DNA of 33,555 nucleotides from Gemmatimonadota bacterium (GTDB lineage: Bacteria > Gemmatimonadota > Gemmatimonadetes > Gemmatimonadales > GWC2-71-9). The stretch covers positions 1 to 33,555 of the forward strand of contig QHUJ01000127.1 in the NCBI GenBank assembly GCA_003221895.1, written 5' to 3'. This document shows positions 7,078 to 16,001 of the stretch, one piece after another; position 1 is the stretch's first letter; each line of letters opens with the position of its first letter. Below the pieces are notes generated by a model that saw nothing but the letters and a program-made list of their open reading frames with translations, was not told where the DNA came from and searched no databases. A program made the translations under genes and the position numbers.

Positions 7078-8525
7078 CGTGGCGGCCGCCGGGTGGTGTC
7101 GATCGGCGCGGGTCCGGGTGCCGGGGCGATCCGGGGCGCCGCGCCAACGCCCGCGCGGGTGGAATCACCCCGCAGCTGTTGGGCGCGCTCCACTGCGCGC
7201 CGCACGCCGGCCTCGTCCACGCTCCAGTCCGCGTGCTCGCGCAGCGTTTGGCCGAGGAAGGGCGGCACCGGGAAGAACCGGGCGCGGCCCTGCACCACGC
7301 GATCCATGTATTCGTTCACTCGCCCCATGGCGAAGTTGACGCGGTCGTGCGGGCCGTTCCCCACCGAATCGCGCAGCACTTCCGGCGACAGGCTGAGAAT
7401 CGAGCCGAGCAGCGTAAGCGCGGAGTCGTGCTCCGTGCGAATCTGCTGCAGATCTTCGGGCGTGAGCGTGACCTTGGCGGAGTCGGCCTGCTTGACGAGC
7501 AGCTCGCGCTGCGTGATCGCCTTGAGGAACTGTTTGATTTGCTCGTCGGTGGCCTGTGGCAGCGCCTGCACGACCGACGGGTCCATCGCGCCCACCCAGC
7601 GCACGAGGTCGCGCACCCGGACAGAGCCGCCGCGGTAGTTGACCAGGGTCCTGCCGCTCGTGCGCGAGGCGTCGATGTCCTGCATCGCCGCCCGCACGTA
7701 CGCGGGTGCGCGGCTCACCGGCTCGATGCGCCGCTTGATCGTCAGACTGTCGAGGTACACGGAATCGCCGTGGAACTGCAGACGCTCCTCGATGCCGGTG
7801 CGGAATGAATCCCGCACTTCAGCGAGGGGCGGCCGGCGAATGATGTGATAGCCGAAGGGGCTCTTGATGACCGTGCTCACCCCGCCGGGAGCAAGCTGCC
7901 ACGCGGCGTCTTCAAATGCCGCAACGAACTGGCCGTGACCGGAGAGGCCGAGCGACCCACCCTGAGTCTTCGATCCGGGATCGTCCGAGTAGCGGCTCGC
8001 CAACTGAGCGAATCGCGCGCCCGCCGATCGGGCCTGCGGCAGCAGCTGCTCAGCCTGACGGCGCTTTTGCGCGTCGACGTTCGGGGCGGCGCTCGGCGGC
8101 ACTTGAAAGAGAATGTGCTGAAAGATGCGCATCGCCCCGGCTTCGTACGCCGAATCGACCTGCTTATCGCTGAAGTCGGTCGCCGCGTTCAGCTTGTCGT
8201 GGAAGTGCTCCCACTTGAGCTGCGACACCACGGGCCACATCGCCGAGAGCATCGTCGCGGAATCGTTCAGGTTCTGGCCGGCGGCCAGCGCCTGCGCAAA
8301 GAGCGAGTAGTCGACCCAGATGTGGGACAGCCGGCTGAACGCCATGGGATCGAGCGGGACCTGTTTCCCGCTGCTCGCCCATGTCGCCATTCGCTCCACA
8401 CTCAGCGTCTGGTCGTTGGCGCGCGCGACGACATCGGCGCGCGGCGTGAAGGCATCCCGCAGGCTGTTGCATCCCAGCAGCACCAGGGGCGTCAGCACCA
8501 ACGACACCAGACTCAAACGTCGCAT
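7074..8525 (-). CDS. Parvulin-type peptidyl-prolyl isomerase lipoprotein (PrsA/SurA-like)
   Basis: The 483-residue protein starts with a signal peptide and lipobox LLGC (Cys19), so it should be lipid-anchored in the envelope. A SurA/PrsA-like N-terminal helical region is followed by one parvulin domain at about residues 133-235 (FQHILFQVP, GGSLGLSGHGQFVAAFEDAAW, SPFGYHIIRRP). A long C-terminal helical part (about 240-440) and a Pro/Arg-rich disordered tail come last. GAGG lies 6 bases before the ATG, in the 20-base gap after mfd. It directly precedes surA in a start/stop overlap, so two different parvulins, one anchored and one soluble, are made from the same message. The specific clients are unknown. 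Confidence 0.88.
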   Translation of the reverse strand: MRRLSLVSLVLTPLVLLGCNSLRDAFTPRADVVARANDQTLSVERMATWASSGKQVPLDPMAFSRLSHIWVDYSLFAQALAAGQNLNDSATMLSAMWPVVSQLKWEHFHDKLNAATDFSDKQVDSAYEAGAMRIFQHILFQVPPSAAPNVDAQKRRQAEQLLPQARSAGARFAQLASRYSDDPGSKTQGGSLGLSGHGQFVAAFEDAAWQLAPGGVSTVIKSPFGYHIIRRPPLAEVRDSFRTGIEERLQFHGDSVYLDSLTIKRRIEPVSRAPAYVRAAMQDIDASRTSGRTLVNYRGGSVRVRDLVRWVGAMDPSVVQALPQATDEQIKQFLKAITQRELLVKQADSAKVTLTPEDLQQIRTEHDSALTLLGSILSLSPEVLRDSVGNGPHDRVNFAMGRVNEYMDRVVQGRARFFPVPPFLGQTLREHADWSVDEAGVRRAVERAQQLRGDSTRAGVGAAPRIAPAPGPAPIDTTRRPPR

Positions 8526-8545
8526 CCGCTTTCCTCTTTCCTTAA

Positions 8546-11500
8546 TTAAGCGTGGTGATCCCGCAGAACGGCCGTGAGCGCCCGGACCAGACCGGGGCCG
8601 ATCGATTCTCCGCCCAGCCGGCGGAGCCTGAGGGAGAGCGGCACCGCGCGCCGCACCTCCGCTTCGAACTGGACGGCCTCGAGGGCCACCTGCAGTCCGG
8701 CCAGCCGCGGCGCCGCATCGCGCCGGAACGTCAGCCGCGCTTCGTCTCCCTTGATGAGGACCGTTTCCAACCCCGCCCGCGCGCCCAGCGCGCGTAGTTC
8801 GGCAACGAGTAGCAAACGCTCGGCATCCGGGGGAAGAGGTCCAAATCGATCGCGCAGCTCCTCGCGAACGGTTTGAATCTCACATCCTTGCTCCGCCCGC
8901 GCCAGCCGCCGATACAAATCGAGCTTCGCGTCGTCATCCGGCACGTAATCATCGGGGAGGTGCGCCGGAGCATCCAGCGTGACGTCCGGCGGCGCCCACT
9001 CTTCCCGCTTCGCCCCTCCCCCTTCGCCGCTTTTCAGCGAGCGCACCGCCTCTTCCAGCCAGCGGAGATACATGTCGAAGCCGACGGCCTGGACGTGCCC
9101 CGACTGCTCACCTCCCAGCAGATTTCCGGCGCCCCGCAGCTCGAGATCACGCAGCGCGATGCGATACCCCGATCCCAGATCAGTATGATGCTCGAGTACC
9201 TGCAAACGTTCCTCCGCCTGTGCATCAACCAGGTCGGGAACGAGGAGATAGCAGAACGCGCGGCGGTGGCTGCGCCCCACGCGCCCCCGCAGCTGGTAGA
9301 GCTGCGCCAGGCCAAAGCGGTCGGCCCGATCGACGATCATCGTGTTGGCGTTCGGGACGTCGAGCCCCGATTCGACGATCATCGTCGACACGAGGACGTC
9401 CACGTCACCCCGCACGAATCGCCCCATCACGGCCTCGAGGTCCTGTTCGCGCATCTGTCCGTGCGCAACAGCCAGGCGCGCGCGCGGCGCCAGCGCCTGA
9501 ACGCGCGCGGCGATCGTCTCGATGGTCTCGATACGATTGTGGACGAAATAGACCTGCCCCCCACGGTCCAGCTCCCGCGCGATCGCCTCCTCCAGCAACG
9601 CGTCGTCCCAGGGCTCGACAAACGTGAGCACCGGCGACCGGTCCTTGGGCGCCGTCTCGAGGAGCGCGAGATCGCGGAGCCCCGCGAGCGAGAGATGCAG
9701 CGTGCGTGGGATGGGCGTCGCGGTCAACGTCAGCACGTCGACGCTGAGCTTGAGCGTCTTCAACCGCTCCTTGTGCCGCACCCCGAAGCGGTGCTCCTCA
9801 TCGACGATCAGCAAGCCGAGATCCTTGAACGTGACGTCGGGAGACAGCAGCCGGTGCGTGCCGATCACGATGTCGACCTCACCCTGCGCGATCCGTTGCA
9901 CCAGGGCGGCCGTGTCTTTGGGGCTGCGAAACCGTGACAGCACCTCGATCCGGACGGGATAGTCGGCGAGGCGCTCGCGAAACGTGCGGCCGTGCTGCTC
10001 CGCGAGAATCGTCGTGGGCACGAGCACGACGACTTGCTTGCCCGCCTGCACCGCCTTGAACGCGGCGCGTACCGCGACTTCCGTCTTGCCATATCCCACA
10101 TCGCCGACGAGCAGACGGTCCATCGGGCGCGGGCGCTCCATGTCACGCTTCACCTCATCGGACGCGCGCCGCTGGTCCGGCGTGTCTTCATAGAGGAACG
10201 CAGATTCCAGCTCGCGCTGCCACGGTGTATCCGTTGGGAATGCAAACCCCACCGCCAGCTGTCTCCGCGCATACAGATCGAGCAGCTCCGCAGCCATGGC
10301 GCGGATCGCGGCGCGGGTCTTGTCGCGCTGGCGCTGCCACGTCTTCGCGCCCAGCCGGTGCAAGCGAGGCGGCGGCGCGTCACCATCGCCGTCTTTGGCG
10401 GCCGTGCGATACGGCTCCAGCTGATCGATGCGGTACAGCGGCACATTCAGGCGAGCGCCGCCTTCGTACTCGACCACCGCGACGTCGAGGGTCTCGCCTT
10501 CCGCACCGACCGCGATCGTCTGCAGTCCGCGGTAAATGCCGATCCCGTGCTCGAGATGCACCACATAACCGCCGGGCGTGAGCGGCCGCGACGCCGCGGT
10601 CGAGACCGCCGTGCGATAGCGGCGCGGCCGCCGCAGCCGCCTGGCTCGGCGGAAGATCTCGTGGTCGGTGAGGACTCGCTGCGCCGGCATGATGAATCCG
10701 CCATCGAGTGCCCCGACGGCGAGCGTGGCCTGATCGGTGCCCAGCAGCTCCTCGAGCCGCTCCAGCTGCCCCTCGTTGTCGCAGAGAATGACAGTGGGTG
10801 GTGGATTCGCGACGATTTGCCGCAACCGCTTCAGATCGCGGTCGATGTGCTCGGGCGGCGCCAGTGGAAAGCGCCGCTCGAGCTCGGCGTCCGATAATGC
10901 GAGCCGGCCGAGCCGGGCGAGCGCGGATCGCCACGTCTCCGGATCGATCAGCAACTCATCGCGCGGCGGTGGCTCCTCACCCATGCGGCGCGCGACCTCG
11001 AGATGGTGCGCCGCATCCTGCCAGGCACGCTCCACCTCGCGCTCCACCGCCGACTCCTGATCCACCACGACCAGCGTGTCGGAGGGCAGCAGCTCGAGCA
11101 AATTGCTGCGCTGCGAATCCCCATTGACCGTGACTTGCTCGGATTTCACGGGAAGCACCGTGACCCGGTCCAGCGCGTCACCTGAGCGCTGGGTGTCCAG
11201 ATCGAAGCTGCGGACCGAGACGATTGCATCCCCCCACCACTCGATGCGCGCCGGCGATGCCATCCCGAACCCGTACACATCCAGAATGCCGCCACGGACG
11301 CTGTACTGGGCGACCTCGGTCACGGTGGGAACGCGGGCGTATCCCATCGCATCGAGCCGCTGCGTTGTCTCGGTAAGTCCCCGTTCCTCCTTGGACACCG
11401 CGAGTAGCAGCCGGGACTGGGCGAGCGCTGCCGGTACCGCAGTGCGCTCCGCGCTGGCACGCGCCGTGGTGACCACGACGCGTACGGCTCCCCGCCCCCC

Positions 11501-11842
11501 CGCGCGTAGCAGCGCCTCCAGCGTCTCGATTCGCTCACCGGCCAGCTCGTAGTGTGGCTCTTCTGCGCCGAGCGATTCGCGCTGGGGATACAGCGCGGGA
11601 GCGTCGGACCCGAGCAGCGTCTGCAAGTCGGCGAGCCAGCGCTCGCCATCCGCGGGCGTCGGAGCGACGACGGCGAACAGCCGCTGCGGCAGCCGTCGCA
11701 CGAGCGTCGCGACGAGCACCGCCGCACTCGAACCGGGCAGCCCGCCGACGCCCGCGCGCTTGCCGGCAGCCGGGAGCTGTTCCAGCAGCGCCCGCGTGGC
11801 GGGAAGTTCGTCGAACCTGTCCAGCAGAAAATCGAGGGGCAT
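8546..11842 (-). CDS. mfd: Transcription-repair coupling factor Mfd
   Basis: Mfd pushes stalled RNA polymerase off damaged DNA and recruits UvrA. The 1098-residue protein is slightly short for the family (about 1150). It has the UvrB-like N-terminal domains 1-3 (including YPQRESLGAEEPHYE), then a CarD-like RNA polymerase interaction domain (GGYVVHLEHGIGIYRGL, around 430-450). The SF2 translocase follows, with Walker A GDVGYGKTE (about 580), DEEHRFG (about 680), LTATPIPRTL and QLYQLRGRVGRS. The C-terminal D7 domain is present. The ATG overlaps the stop of the upstream BatA-like gene by one base (TAATG), so expression is coupled to a membrane-protein gene. Confidence 0.97.
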   Translation of the reverse strand: MPLDFLLDRFDELPATRALLEQLPAAGKRAGVGGLPGSSAAVLVATLVRRLPQRLFAVVAPTPADGERWLADLQTLLGSDAPALYPQRESLGAEEPHYELAGERIETLEALLRAGGRGAVRVVVTTARASAERTAVPAALAQSRLLLAVSKEERGLTETTQRLDAMGYARVPTVTEVAQYSVRGGILDVYGFGMASPARIEWWGDAIVSVRSFDLDTQRSGDALDRVTVLPVKSEQVTVNGDSQRSNLLELLPSDTLVVVDQESAVEREVERAWQDAAHHLEVARRMGEEPPPRDELLIDPETWRSALARLGRLALSDAELERRFPLAPPEHIDRDLKRLRQIVANPPPTVILCDNEGQLERLEELLGTDQATLAVGALDGGFIMPAQRVLTDHEIFRRARRLRRPRRYRTAVSTAASRPLTPGGYVVHLEHGIGIYRGLQTIAVGAEGETLDVAVVEYEGGARLNVPLYRIDQLEPYRTAAKDGDGDAPPPRLHRLGAKTWQRQRDKTRAAIRAMAAELLDLYARRQLAVGFAFPTDTPWQRELESAFLYEDTPDQRRASDEVKRDMERPRPMDRLLVGDVGYGKTEVAVRAAFKAVQAGKQVVVLVPTTILAEQHGRTFRERLADYPVRIEVLSRFRSPKDTAALVQRIAQGEVDIVIGTHRLLSPDVTFKDLGLLIVDEEHRFGVRHKERLKTLKLSVDVLTLTATPIPRTLHLSLAGLRDLALLETAPKDRSPVLTFVEPWDDALLEEAIARELDRGGQVYFVHNRIETIETIAARVQALAPRARLAVAHGQMREQDLEAVMGRFVRGDVDVLVSTMIVESGLDVPNANTMIVDRADRFGLAQLYQLRGRVGRSHRRAFCYLLVPDLVDAQAEERLQVLEHHTDLGSGYRIALRDLELRGAGNLLGGEQSGHVQAVGFDMYLRWLEEAVRSLKSGEGGGAKREEWAPPDVTLDAPAHLPDDYVPDDDAKLDLYRRLARAEQGCEIQTVREELRDRFGPLPPDAERLLLVAELRALGARAGLETVLIKGDEARLTFRRDAAPRLAGLQVALEAVQFEAEVRRAVPLSLRLRRLGGESIGPGLVRALTAVLRDHHA

Positions 11843-13572
11843 TAGTGCGTGCGGGTGGCTACTCCCAGCTCGGTGGCGGCCAACAACAGCGCGAGGACGA
11901 GTAGAAATCCGCTGCCTTCGGCCCGTCGGGTGCCGGAGAAGAGTTCAGCGGCGAATCCGGCATCGCTGAGCACTTCGGTGCGATCCCGACCACCCAGTGC
12001 GGTAGCTGCGAGAGCAGCGGGCGCCGGAGTTAGATCGGATTCTCGTGGGTCGGGACCGAACACGGTCGCACCAATCGTGTCTCCTCCGCGCACGCTGAAC
12101 TCCACGCGCGGTGCGCCTTCCGCGGCAGCGACGTCCGCCTCACCGCGGACAATCCGATTCACCAGCGCATCCACGAACGGCACGAATCCCGGCGCCGCCG
12201 GTAAAGCGGTCCAGGTCGTGTCGAGCCGGCTTCCCAGCAGCACGATGTTCCCCGTTCGCACGATCCATGGATCTCCATTGACGGTCGCGAGGACTTGATC
12301 TCCCCCCCCCTCGAGGCGGTATCGTCGCGTCACTTCTACGCCCTCGATAACGGGGATGTTCGGCGCCGCAATGGGCCCCGGCGTTCCCGTCTGACCCCAC
12401 CGCAACGGAACACCGCGCGCCGCGAGCGCTCGATTCGCCTGCCCGACCAGCGCGGGATCTGCGGGAGGCTGTGTAATGGTCTGCACGCCCGACAGCGGTT
12501 CGCCGCCGGTAAAGACGACGTCAGGTCCACTCGTCACACGCTTGCCGTCGCGCAGCACCGCCAGAGCCGCCGCCAGAAACTCCCCCGCTCCCGGGGTCGC
12601 GGTCACTCGCGCCGGTGGTGCGACCCGCCATGCGAACGGCCGGCGGTCGTCGGCGCGCAGCTCGTCAGGCTCGAGCGCGGCTTCGCCCACCCACCAGCCC
12701 GCCGGAAGTGATTGCGCCGGCAACGCGACCGTCACCGCCGAGCCCGGCGTGGCCAACCCGCGCGCGGCGATTTCCGCGCGATCGCGACGGCCAACGCCGA
12801 TTCTGATGGTCACCGGAACCGGTTGCAAGGCCGCATCCGCCGTGCCCGAGAGATCGACCACCGCCGCTCCCTCGGTCACGCGCACGTCTGCGATGCCGCG
12901 GTTGGGGACCGCTCGTCCCGGTTCGAGTGCCAGCACGCGGACGCCGCCCGGCACGTCCGCTCGACCATCCGCCAGCGCCGTGCGTTGCAGGTCGCTCAGC
13001 ACCTGCACCTCGCGTCCCGCAAGCGGCTGCGCATTGACCAGACGCGCGGCGCGCTCGACGGCCTGTACGAGATCCAGCCGCAGCCAGCCGGTCGCGACGC
13101 TGTCCACGCTGGCGAGTAGCGCTTCACGAGTCCCGCCGCGGAGCACTCCATCCGCCAACATCAGCCAGACACGATCGGCAGATGTGGTACGACCGATCGA
13201 GCCGCGCGCGACGACCCGCAAGCGATCGAGCACCAGTCGCCCATCCACGACCGCACCGGAAGACGGGGAGTTATCGAGTATGACGACGATGGCCGTCGGC
13301 TCGTGCGCCCCCCCCCCACCGCCCGACTCCTTCATCCGTACGAGTGGTCGCGCGGCCGCCAGGACGATCACGACGATCAGCGTGGTCCGCAGAATAAGTA
13401 GGAGAAGATGGCGCAGCTTCAGGCGCCGCGCGCTCTCGCGCTCTGCCACCGTCAGATACCGCACCGCGGGAAACTCGAGCTCCGGCGGAACTCGACGCTG
13501 CAGCAGATGGAGCAGCGCCGGAATCGCCGCCGCGGCGAGTCCCAGCAATGCCAGCGGATTGACGAATGTCAC
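11842..13572 (-). CDS. BatA-like membrane protein with degenerate von Willebrand A domain
   Basis: The 576-residue protein begins with the BatA (aerotolerance regulator N-terminal) membrane domain, MTFVNPLALLGLAAAAIP, with LLHLLQRRVPPELEFPAVRYL and a second membrane segment near residues 55-75. A vWA-like region follows with DNSPSS in the MIDAS position, where DxSxS is usual. Extracytoplasmic beta-rich domains and a C-terminal membrane helix complete it. Such proteins pair with MoxR ATPases and DUF58 proteins; the DUF58 partner is next door, but no MoxR ATPase is in the window. I start it at GTG 13572 because this overlaps the DUF58 stop (GTGA); a longer frame to 13659 lies inside that gene. 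It contains two long C runs (9 and 10 bases). Confidence 0.85.
   Translation of the reverse strand: MTFVNPLALLGLAAAAIPALLHLLQRRVPPELEFPAVRYLTVAERESARRLKLRHLLLLILRTTLIVVIVLAAARPLVRMKESGGGGGAHEPTAIVVILDNSPSSGAVVDGRLVLDRLRVVARGSIGRTTSADRVWLMLADGVLRGGTREALLASVDSVATGWLRLDLVQAVERAARLVNAQPLAGREVQVLSDLQRTALADGRADVPGGVRVLALEPGRAVPNRGIADVRVTEGAAVVDLSGTADAALQPVPVTIRIGVGRRDRAEIAARGLATPGSAVTVALPAQSLPAGWWVGEAALEPDELRADDRRPFAWRVAPPARVTATPGAGEFLAAALAVLRDGKRVTSGPDVVFTGGEPLSGVQTITQPPADPALVGQANRALAARGVPLRWGQTGTPGPIAAPNIPVIEGVEVTRRYRLEGGGDQVLATVNGDPWIVRTGNIVLLGSRLDTTWTALPAAPGFVPFVDALVNRIVRGEADVAAAEGAPRVEFSVRGGDTIGATVFGPDPRESDLTPAPAALAATALGGRDRTEVLSDAGFAAELFSGTRRAEGSGFLLVLALLLAATELGVATRTH
12302..12310. repeat. 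C9 homopolymer inside the BatA-like gene
   Basis: Nine consecutive C residues encode part of a Gly-Gly-Gly stretch on the minus strand (LEGGGDQ). Runs of this length are prone to slippage in replication and sequencing. Confidence 0.95.
13308..13317. repeat. C10 homopolymer inside the BatA-like gene
   Basis: Ten consecutive C residues encode the Gly5 stretch in MKESGGGGGAHEP on the minus strand, just after the second membrane segment and before the vWA-like domain. A one-base change would truncate the protein after the membrane anchor. Confidence 0.95.
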
Positions 13573-14447
13573 GTCAGCAGGCGCAAGGCCATGCCGAACG
13601 GCAGGTCGGTCTGCACATGGTGGTACGCAATGCCGTGCCGGCGGCACGCCGTTCTCCATGCGGCGATCTCGCGGCGCACGGTATCCGCATACGCGCGCGC
13701 GAGCTCGCGTGGCCGCACGACGACGCTCACCGCTGACTCAGGATCGCGAAATCGCACTTCGGGAGGGCCGCCGAGCTCGACCTCCGCCGGATCCATGAGA
13801 TGGAAGACGATCACCTGATGACCGCGGTGCCGCAGATAGCGTAGCGCGGCCAGCGCGAGCTCGCGGTCGAACAACAGATCAGATAGCAGAACGACCATCC
13901 CCCGCCGCGTGAGCAACGCCGTCAATCGCTGCAGTGCGGCATGAGCCGCCGTACCCAAGCCATCGGGGGTGTCGAGCAACCCTCGCACGATGCGGGTCCA
14001 TTGACCGGCCTTCACGCGCGGGGGAATGACTTGACGCACCTGCTCGTCGAACGTCACGAGGCCGGTCGCATCTCGCTGGCGCAGCAAGATGAGCGCGAGG
14101 GCCGCCGCCAGCCGGTCGGCGTAGGCGCGTTTGGTGAGACGCTCGGCGTTCCCGCGCCACGCCATCGACCGACTCGCGTCGACGAGAATCATAGCGCGCA
14201 GATTGGTTTCCTCCTCGAACTGCTTCACAAACAGGCGGTCGGATCGGGCGAGGATTCGCCAATCGAGATAGCGCAGCTCGTCGCCGGGCTGGTAGGCCCG
14301 ATGCTCGGTGAATTCGACGGAGAAACCGCGGAATGGCGAACGGTGCACGCCCGCCAGGAATCCCTCCACCACACCCTCGGCGACGATCTCGATGCCACCC
14401 AGGCGAGCCACTTCTGCGGGGTCCAGCAGATCTAGCCGCGGCGCCAT
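13569..14447 (-). CDS. DUF58 domain protein (vWA-like)
   Basis: The 292-residue cytoplasmic protein shows the DUF58 signature (FRGFSVEFTEHRAYQPGDE, then RYLDWRILARSDRLFVKQFE) and a vWA fold with a MIDAS-like DASRSM motif at about residues 88-93. DUF58 proteins accompany MoxR-type AAA ATPases and BatA-type membrane proteins in putative chaperone or metal-insertion systems; no exact reaction is known. AAGGA lies 6 bases before the ATG at 14447. It is the first gene of the six-gene leftward unit ending at pdxA, and its stop overlaps the next start (GTGA). Confidence 0.92.
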   Translation of the reverse strand: MAPRLDLLDPAEVARLGGIEIVAEGVVEGFLAGVHRSPFRGFSVEFTEHRAYQPGDELRYLDWRILARSDRLFVKQFEEETNLRAMILVDASRSMAWRGNAERLTKRAYADRLAAALALILLRQRDATGLVTFDEQVRQVIPPRVKAGQWTRIVRGLLDTPDGLGTAAHAALQRLTALLTRRGMVVLLSDLLFDRELALAALRYLRHRGHQVIVFHLMDPAEVELGGPPEVRFRDPESAVSVVVRPRELARAYADTVRREIAAWRTACRRHGIAYHHVQTDLPFGMALRLLT

Positions 14448-14484
14448 GAAGTGTCCTTACCTGGGGACAGAAGCAATTGGCTGT

Positions 14485-14514
14485 TTGACCGGCAAGTCAT
14501 TATACCAATATAAT
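14485..14514 (+). promoter_or_regulatory. Rightward promoter of the DUF4384 gene
   Basis: TTGACC (14485-14490) and a perfect TATAAT (14509-14514) are separated by 18 bases. Transcription would start near 14521, about 50 bases before the ATG at 14572. It overlaps the leftward promoter. Confidence 0.75.
14499..14507 (-). promoter_or_regulatory. Leftward extended -10 promoter of the DUF58-mfd-surA-pdxA unit
   Basis: The minus strand reads TGGTATAAT, a perfect -10 with the TGn extension. No good -35 is visible, as is common for extended -10 promoters. Transcription would start near 14492, about 45 bases before the ATG at 14447. Confidence 0.65.
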
Positions 14515-14571
14515 TTAGGTCGATTTTAGCCTTGGCACAGTCTCTGCCTAACGGCGGGCCGGGAGGCACCT

Positions 14572-15912
14572 ATGCTTACACATATCGCGCTACTCGGTCT
14601 TGCTCTGGTACCGGCTCCAACCCACCGGTACTCCACTGTTTACCGACCCCGTATCGAGCTGTCCACGGACCGCGGCGATAACGCCGTCTATACCCGCGGC
14701 GAGCGTGTCCGGGTGTACTTCCAACTCGATCAGGACGCCTACGTCACCATCTTCCGTGTGGATACCGATGGTCGTGTCCGCGTTCTGTTTCCTCGTGAAC
14801 CGTGGGACGACAACTTCGCCCGCGGCGGCAGGCAATTCGAGGTCGACGGCCGCCAGCTGAGCAGCGAAGCCTTTTCGATCGATGATTATCCGGGCGTCGG
14901 CTATCTGTTTGCCGTCGCGTCCGCTGATCCCTTCAAGTACGATGACATAGCGACCAATGAGCACTGGGACTATCGCGTGATCGCGGACGGCCGCGTCCGC
15001 GGCGATCCCTACGTCGCGATGACCGATCTGGCGCAGCGCATTGAGCCAGAAGGTTACGTCGATTGGGATTATGACGTCGTGTCGTATAATGTCGAGCGGC
15101 ATTATGACTATCCGCGGTTCTTGTGCTATGACTGCCACTCGTACGTCAGCTACTCGTACTGGGACCCCTACTACACGTCGTGCGTGCGCTTCCGGATGTA
15201 CGTGTACGACGATCCCTGGTACTACCCATATCGCTACTATGGCGGCGATCGCGTCGTCTTCGTGCGGCCCTATCGCCCCCAGCCACGCTTCATCTTTAAG
15301 GACTGGGGCAACAGCCGGCCGAACCGCGAGGCGTTCGTCACTCGCGAGCGCGAGCGGCCGGTCAACGACAACACGCGCCGGGGCGTCACCGGACGCGACC
15401 TCGGCGGCGCCGGGATCATTCCTCCGCCTGTCGTACGCGGTGGCGACAACGGCAACCGCCGGGGCAGCGACTTCCGCGGCCGCGACGTGAAGAATGGCGG
15501 CAGCGGTAGTACTCGCGATAACGAGCCCGGCCGCGGCCAAGACCGCCCTGATCGTCGGGATAATCTGAACAACGGAGATCGGCCGGAGCGCCGCGACCGG
15601 ACCGATGATGCGAACCGGCTGGAGCAGCCACGCATTCAGCCGACCGTCCGCAGTGATGATCAGCGGAGGATCGAACCCCGTGTGGTAGAGCCGCGACGGG
15701 ACGACACTCGCCGCGACCAGCCGCAGCGCGTCGAGCCGCAAGCGGAGCCCCGGAAGGAGGAGCCTCGCCGCGAGGAGCCTCGCCGCGCAGAGCCACGCAA
15801 CGAGCAGCCGCGGAATCAACCGCGAGCGGAGCCTCGGAGGGAGTCGCCGCCTCCGCCTCCGCCTCCACCACCTGCTCGCAACGAGCCTGAGGTACGGCGC
15901 CGCAAACCCTGA
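14572..15912 (+). CDS. DUF4384 domain protein with Tyr-rich middle and Arg/Pro-rich tail
   Basis: The 446-residue protein starts with a signal-like hydrophobic segment (residues 1-15) and has GGGAGG 5 bases before the ATG. Residues about 25-115 match the DUF4384 pattern (YTRGERVRVYFQLDQDAYVT, VLFPREPWDDN), a beta-sandwich found in envelope and surface-associated proteins. Residues about 150-235 are extremely rich in Tyr, Asp and Trp and carry CYDC plus another Cys. From about residue 245 the chain is low-complexity Arg/Asp/Glu/Pro/Asn, with (EEPRR)-type repeats and a run of nine prolines. The function is unknown; export to the envelope is likely. A strong promoter precedes it and a hairpin follows. 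Confidence 0.8.
   Translation: MLTHIALLGLALVPAPTHRYSTVYRPRIELSTDRGDNAVYTRGERVRVYFQLDQDAYVTIFRVDTDGRVRVLFPREPWDDNFARGGRQFEVDGRQLSSEAFSIDDYPGVGYLFAVASADPFKYDDIATNEHWDYRVIADGRVRGDPYVAMTDLAQRIEPEGYVDWDYDVVSYNVERHYDYPRFLCYDCHSYVSYSYWDPYYTSCVRFRMYVYDDPWYYPYRYYGGDRVVFVRPYRPQPRFIFKDWGNSRPNREAFVTRERERPVNDNTRRGVTGRDLGGAGIIPPPVVRGGDNGNRRGSDFRGRDVKNGGSGSTRDNEPGRGQDRPDRRDNLNNGDRPERRDRTDDANRLEQPRIQPTVRSDDQRRIEPRVVEPRRDDTRRDQPQRVEPQAEPRKEEPRREEPRRAEPRNEQPRNQPRAEPRRESPPPPPPPPPARNEPEVRRRKP
15757..15798 (+). repeat. 15-base tandem repeats encoding EEPRR
   Basis: Two exact copies of GAGGAGCCTCGCCGC (15757-15771, 15772-15786) are followed by a decayed third copy, all in frame. They encode EEPRR-EEPRR-AEPR in the disordered tail of the DUF4384 protein. 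Nearby, a (CCGCCT)3 microsatellite at 15847-15864 encodes part of the proline run. Confidence 0.9.
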
Positions 15913-15930
15913 ACTTCAGACTCAAGCCGG

Positions 15931-15966
15931 ACGCGCCCGATCGTAGTCCCAGACGGTCGGGCGCGT
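15931..15966 (+). terminator. Hairpin after the DUF4384 gene, probable terminator
   Basis: ACGCGCCCGA and TCGGGCGCGT form a perfect 10-bp stem around a 16-base loop, 19 bases after the stop codon. The following sequence has only short T runs, so it is a weak intrinsic terminator or an mRNA-stabilising hairpin. Confidence 0.55.
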
Positions 15967-16001
15967 TAGCTTTCGGTCCCTTTCCCTTGCCTGGGGTAAC
16001 C

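Noticed and set aside
15757-15798. Tandem repeats as a CRISPR or regulatory array
   Set aside because: The repeats are in frame, adjacent without spacers, and encode the low-complexity protein tail.
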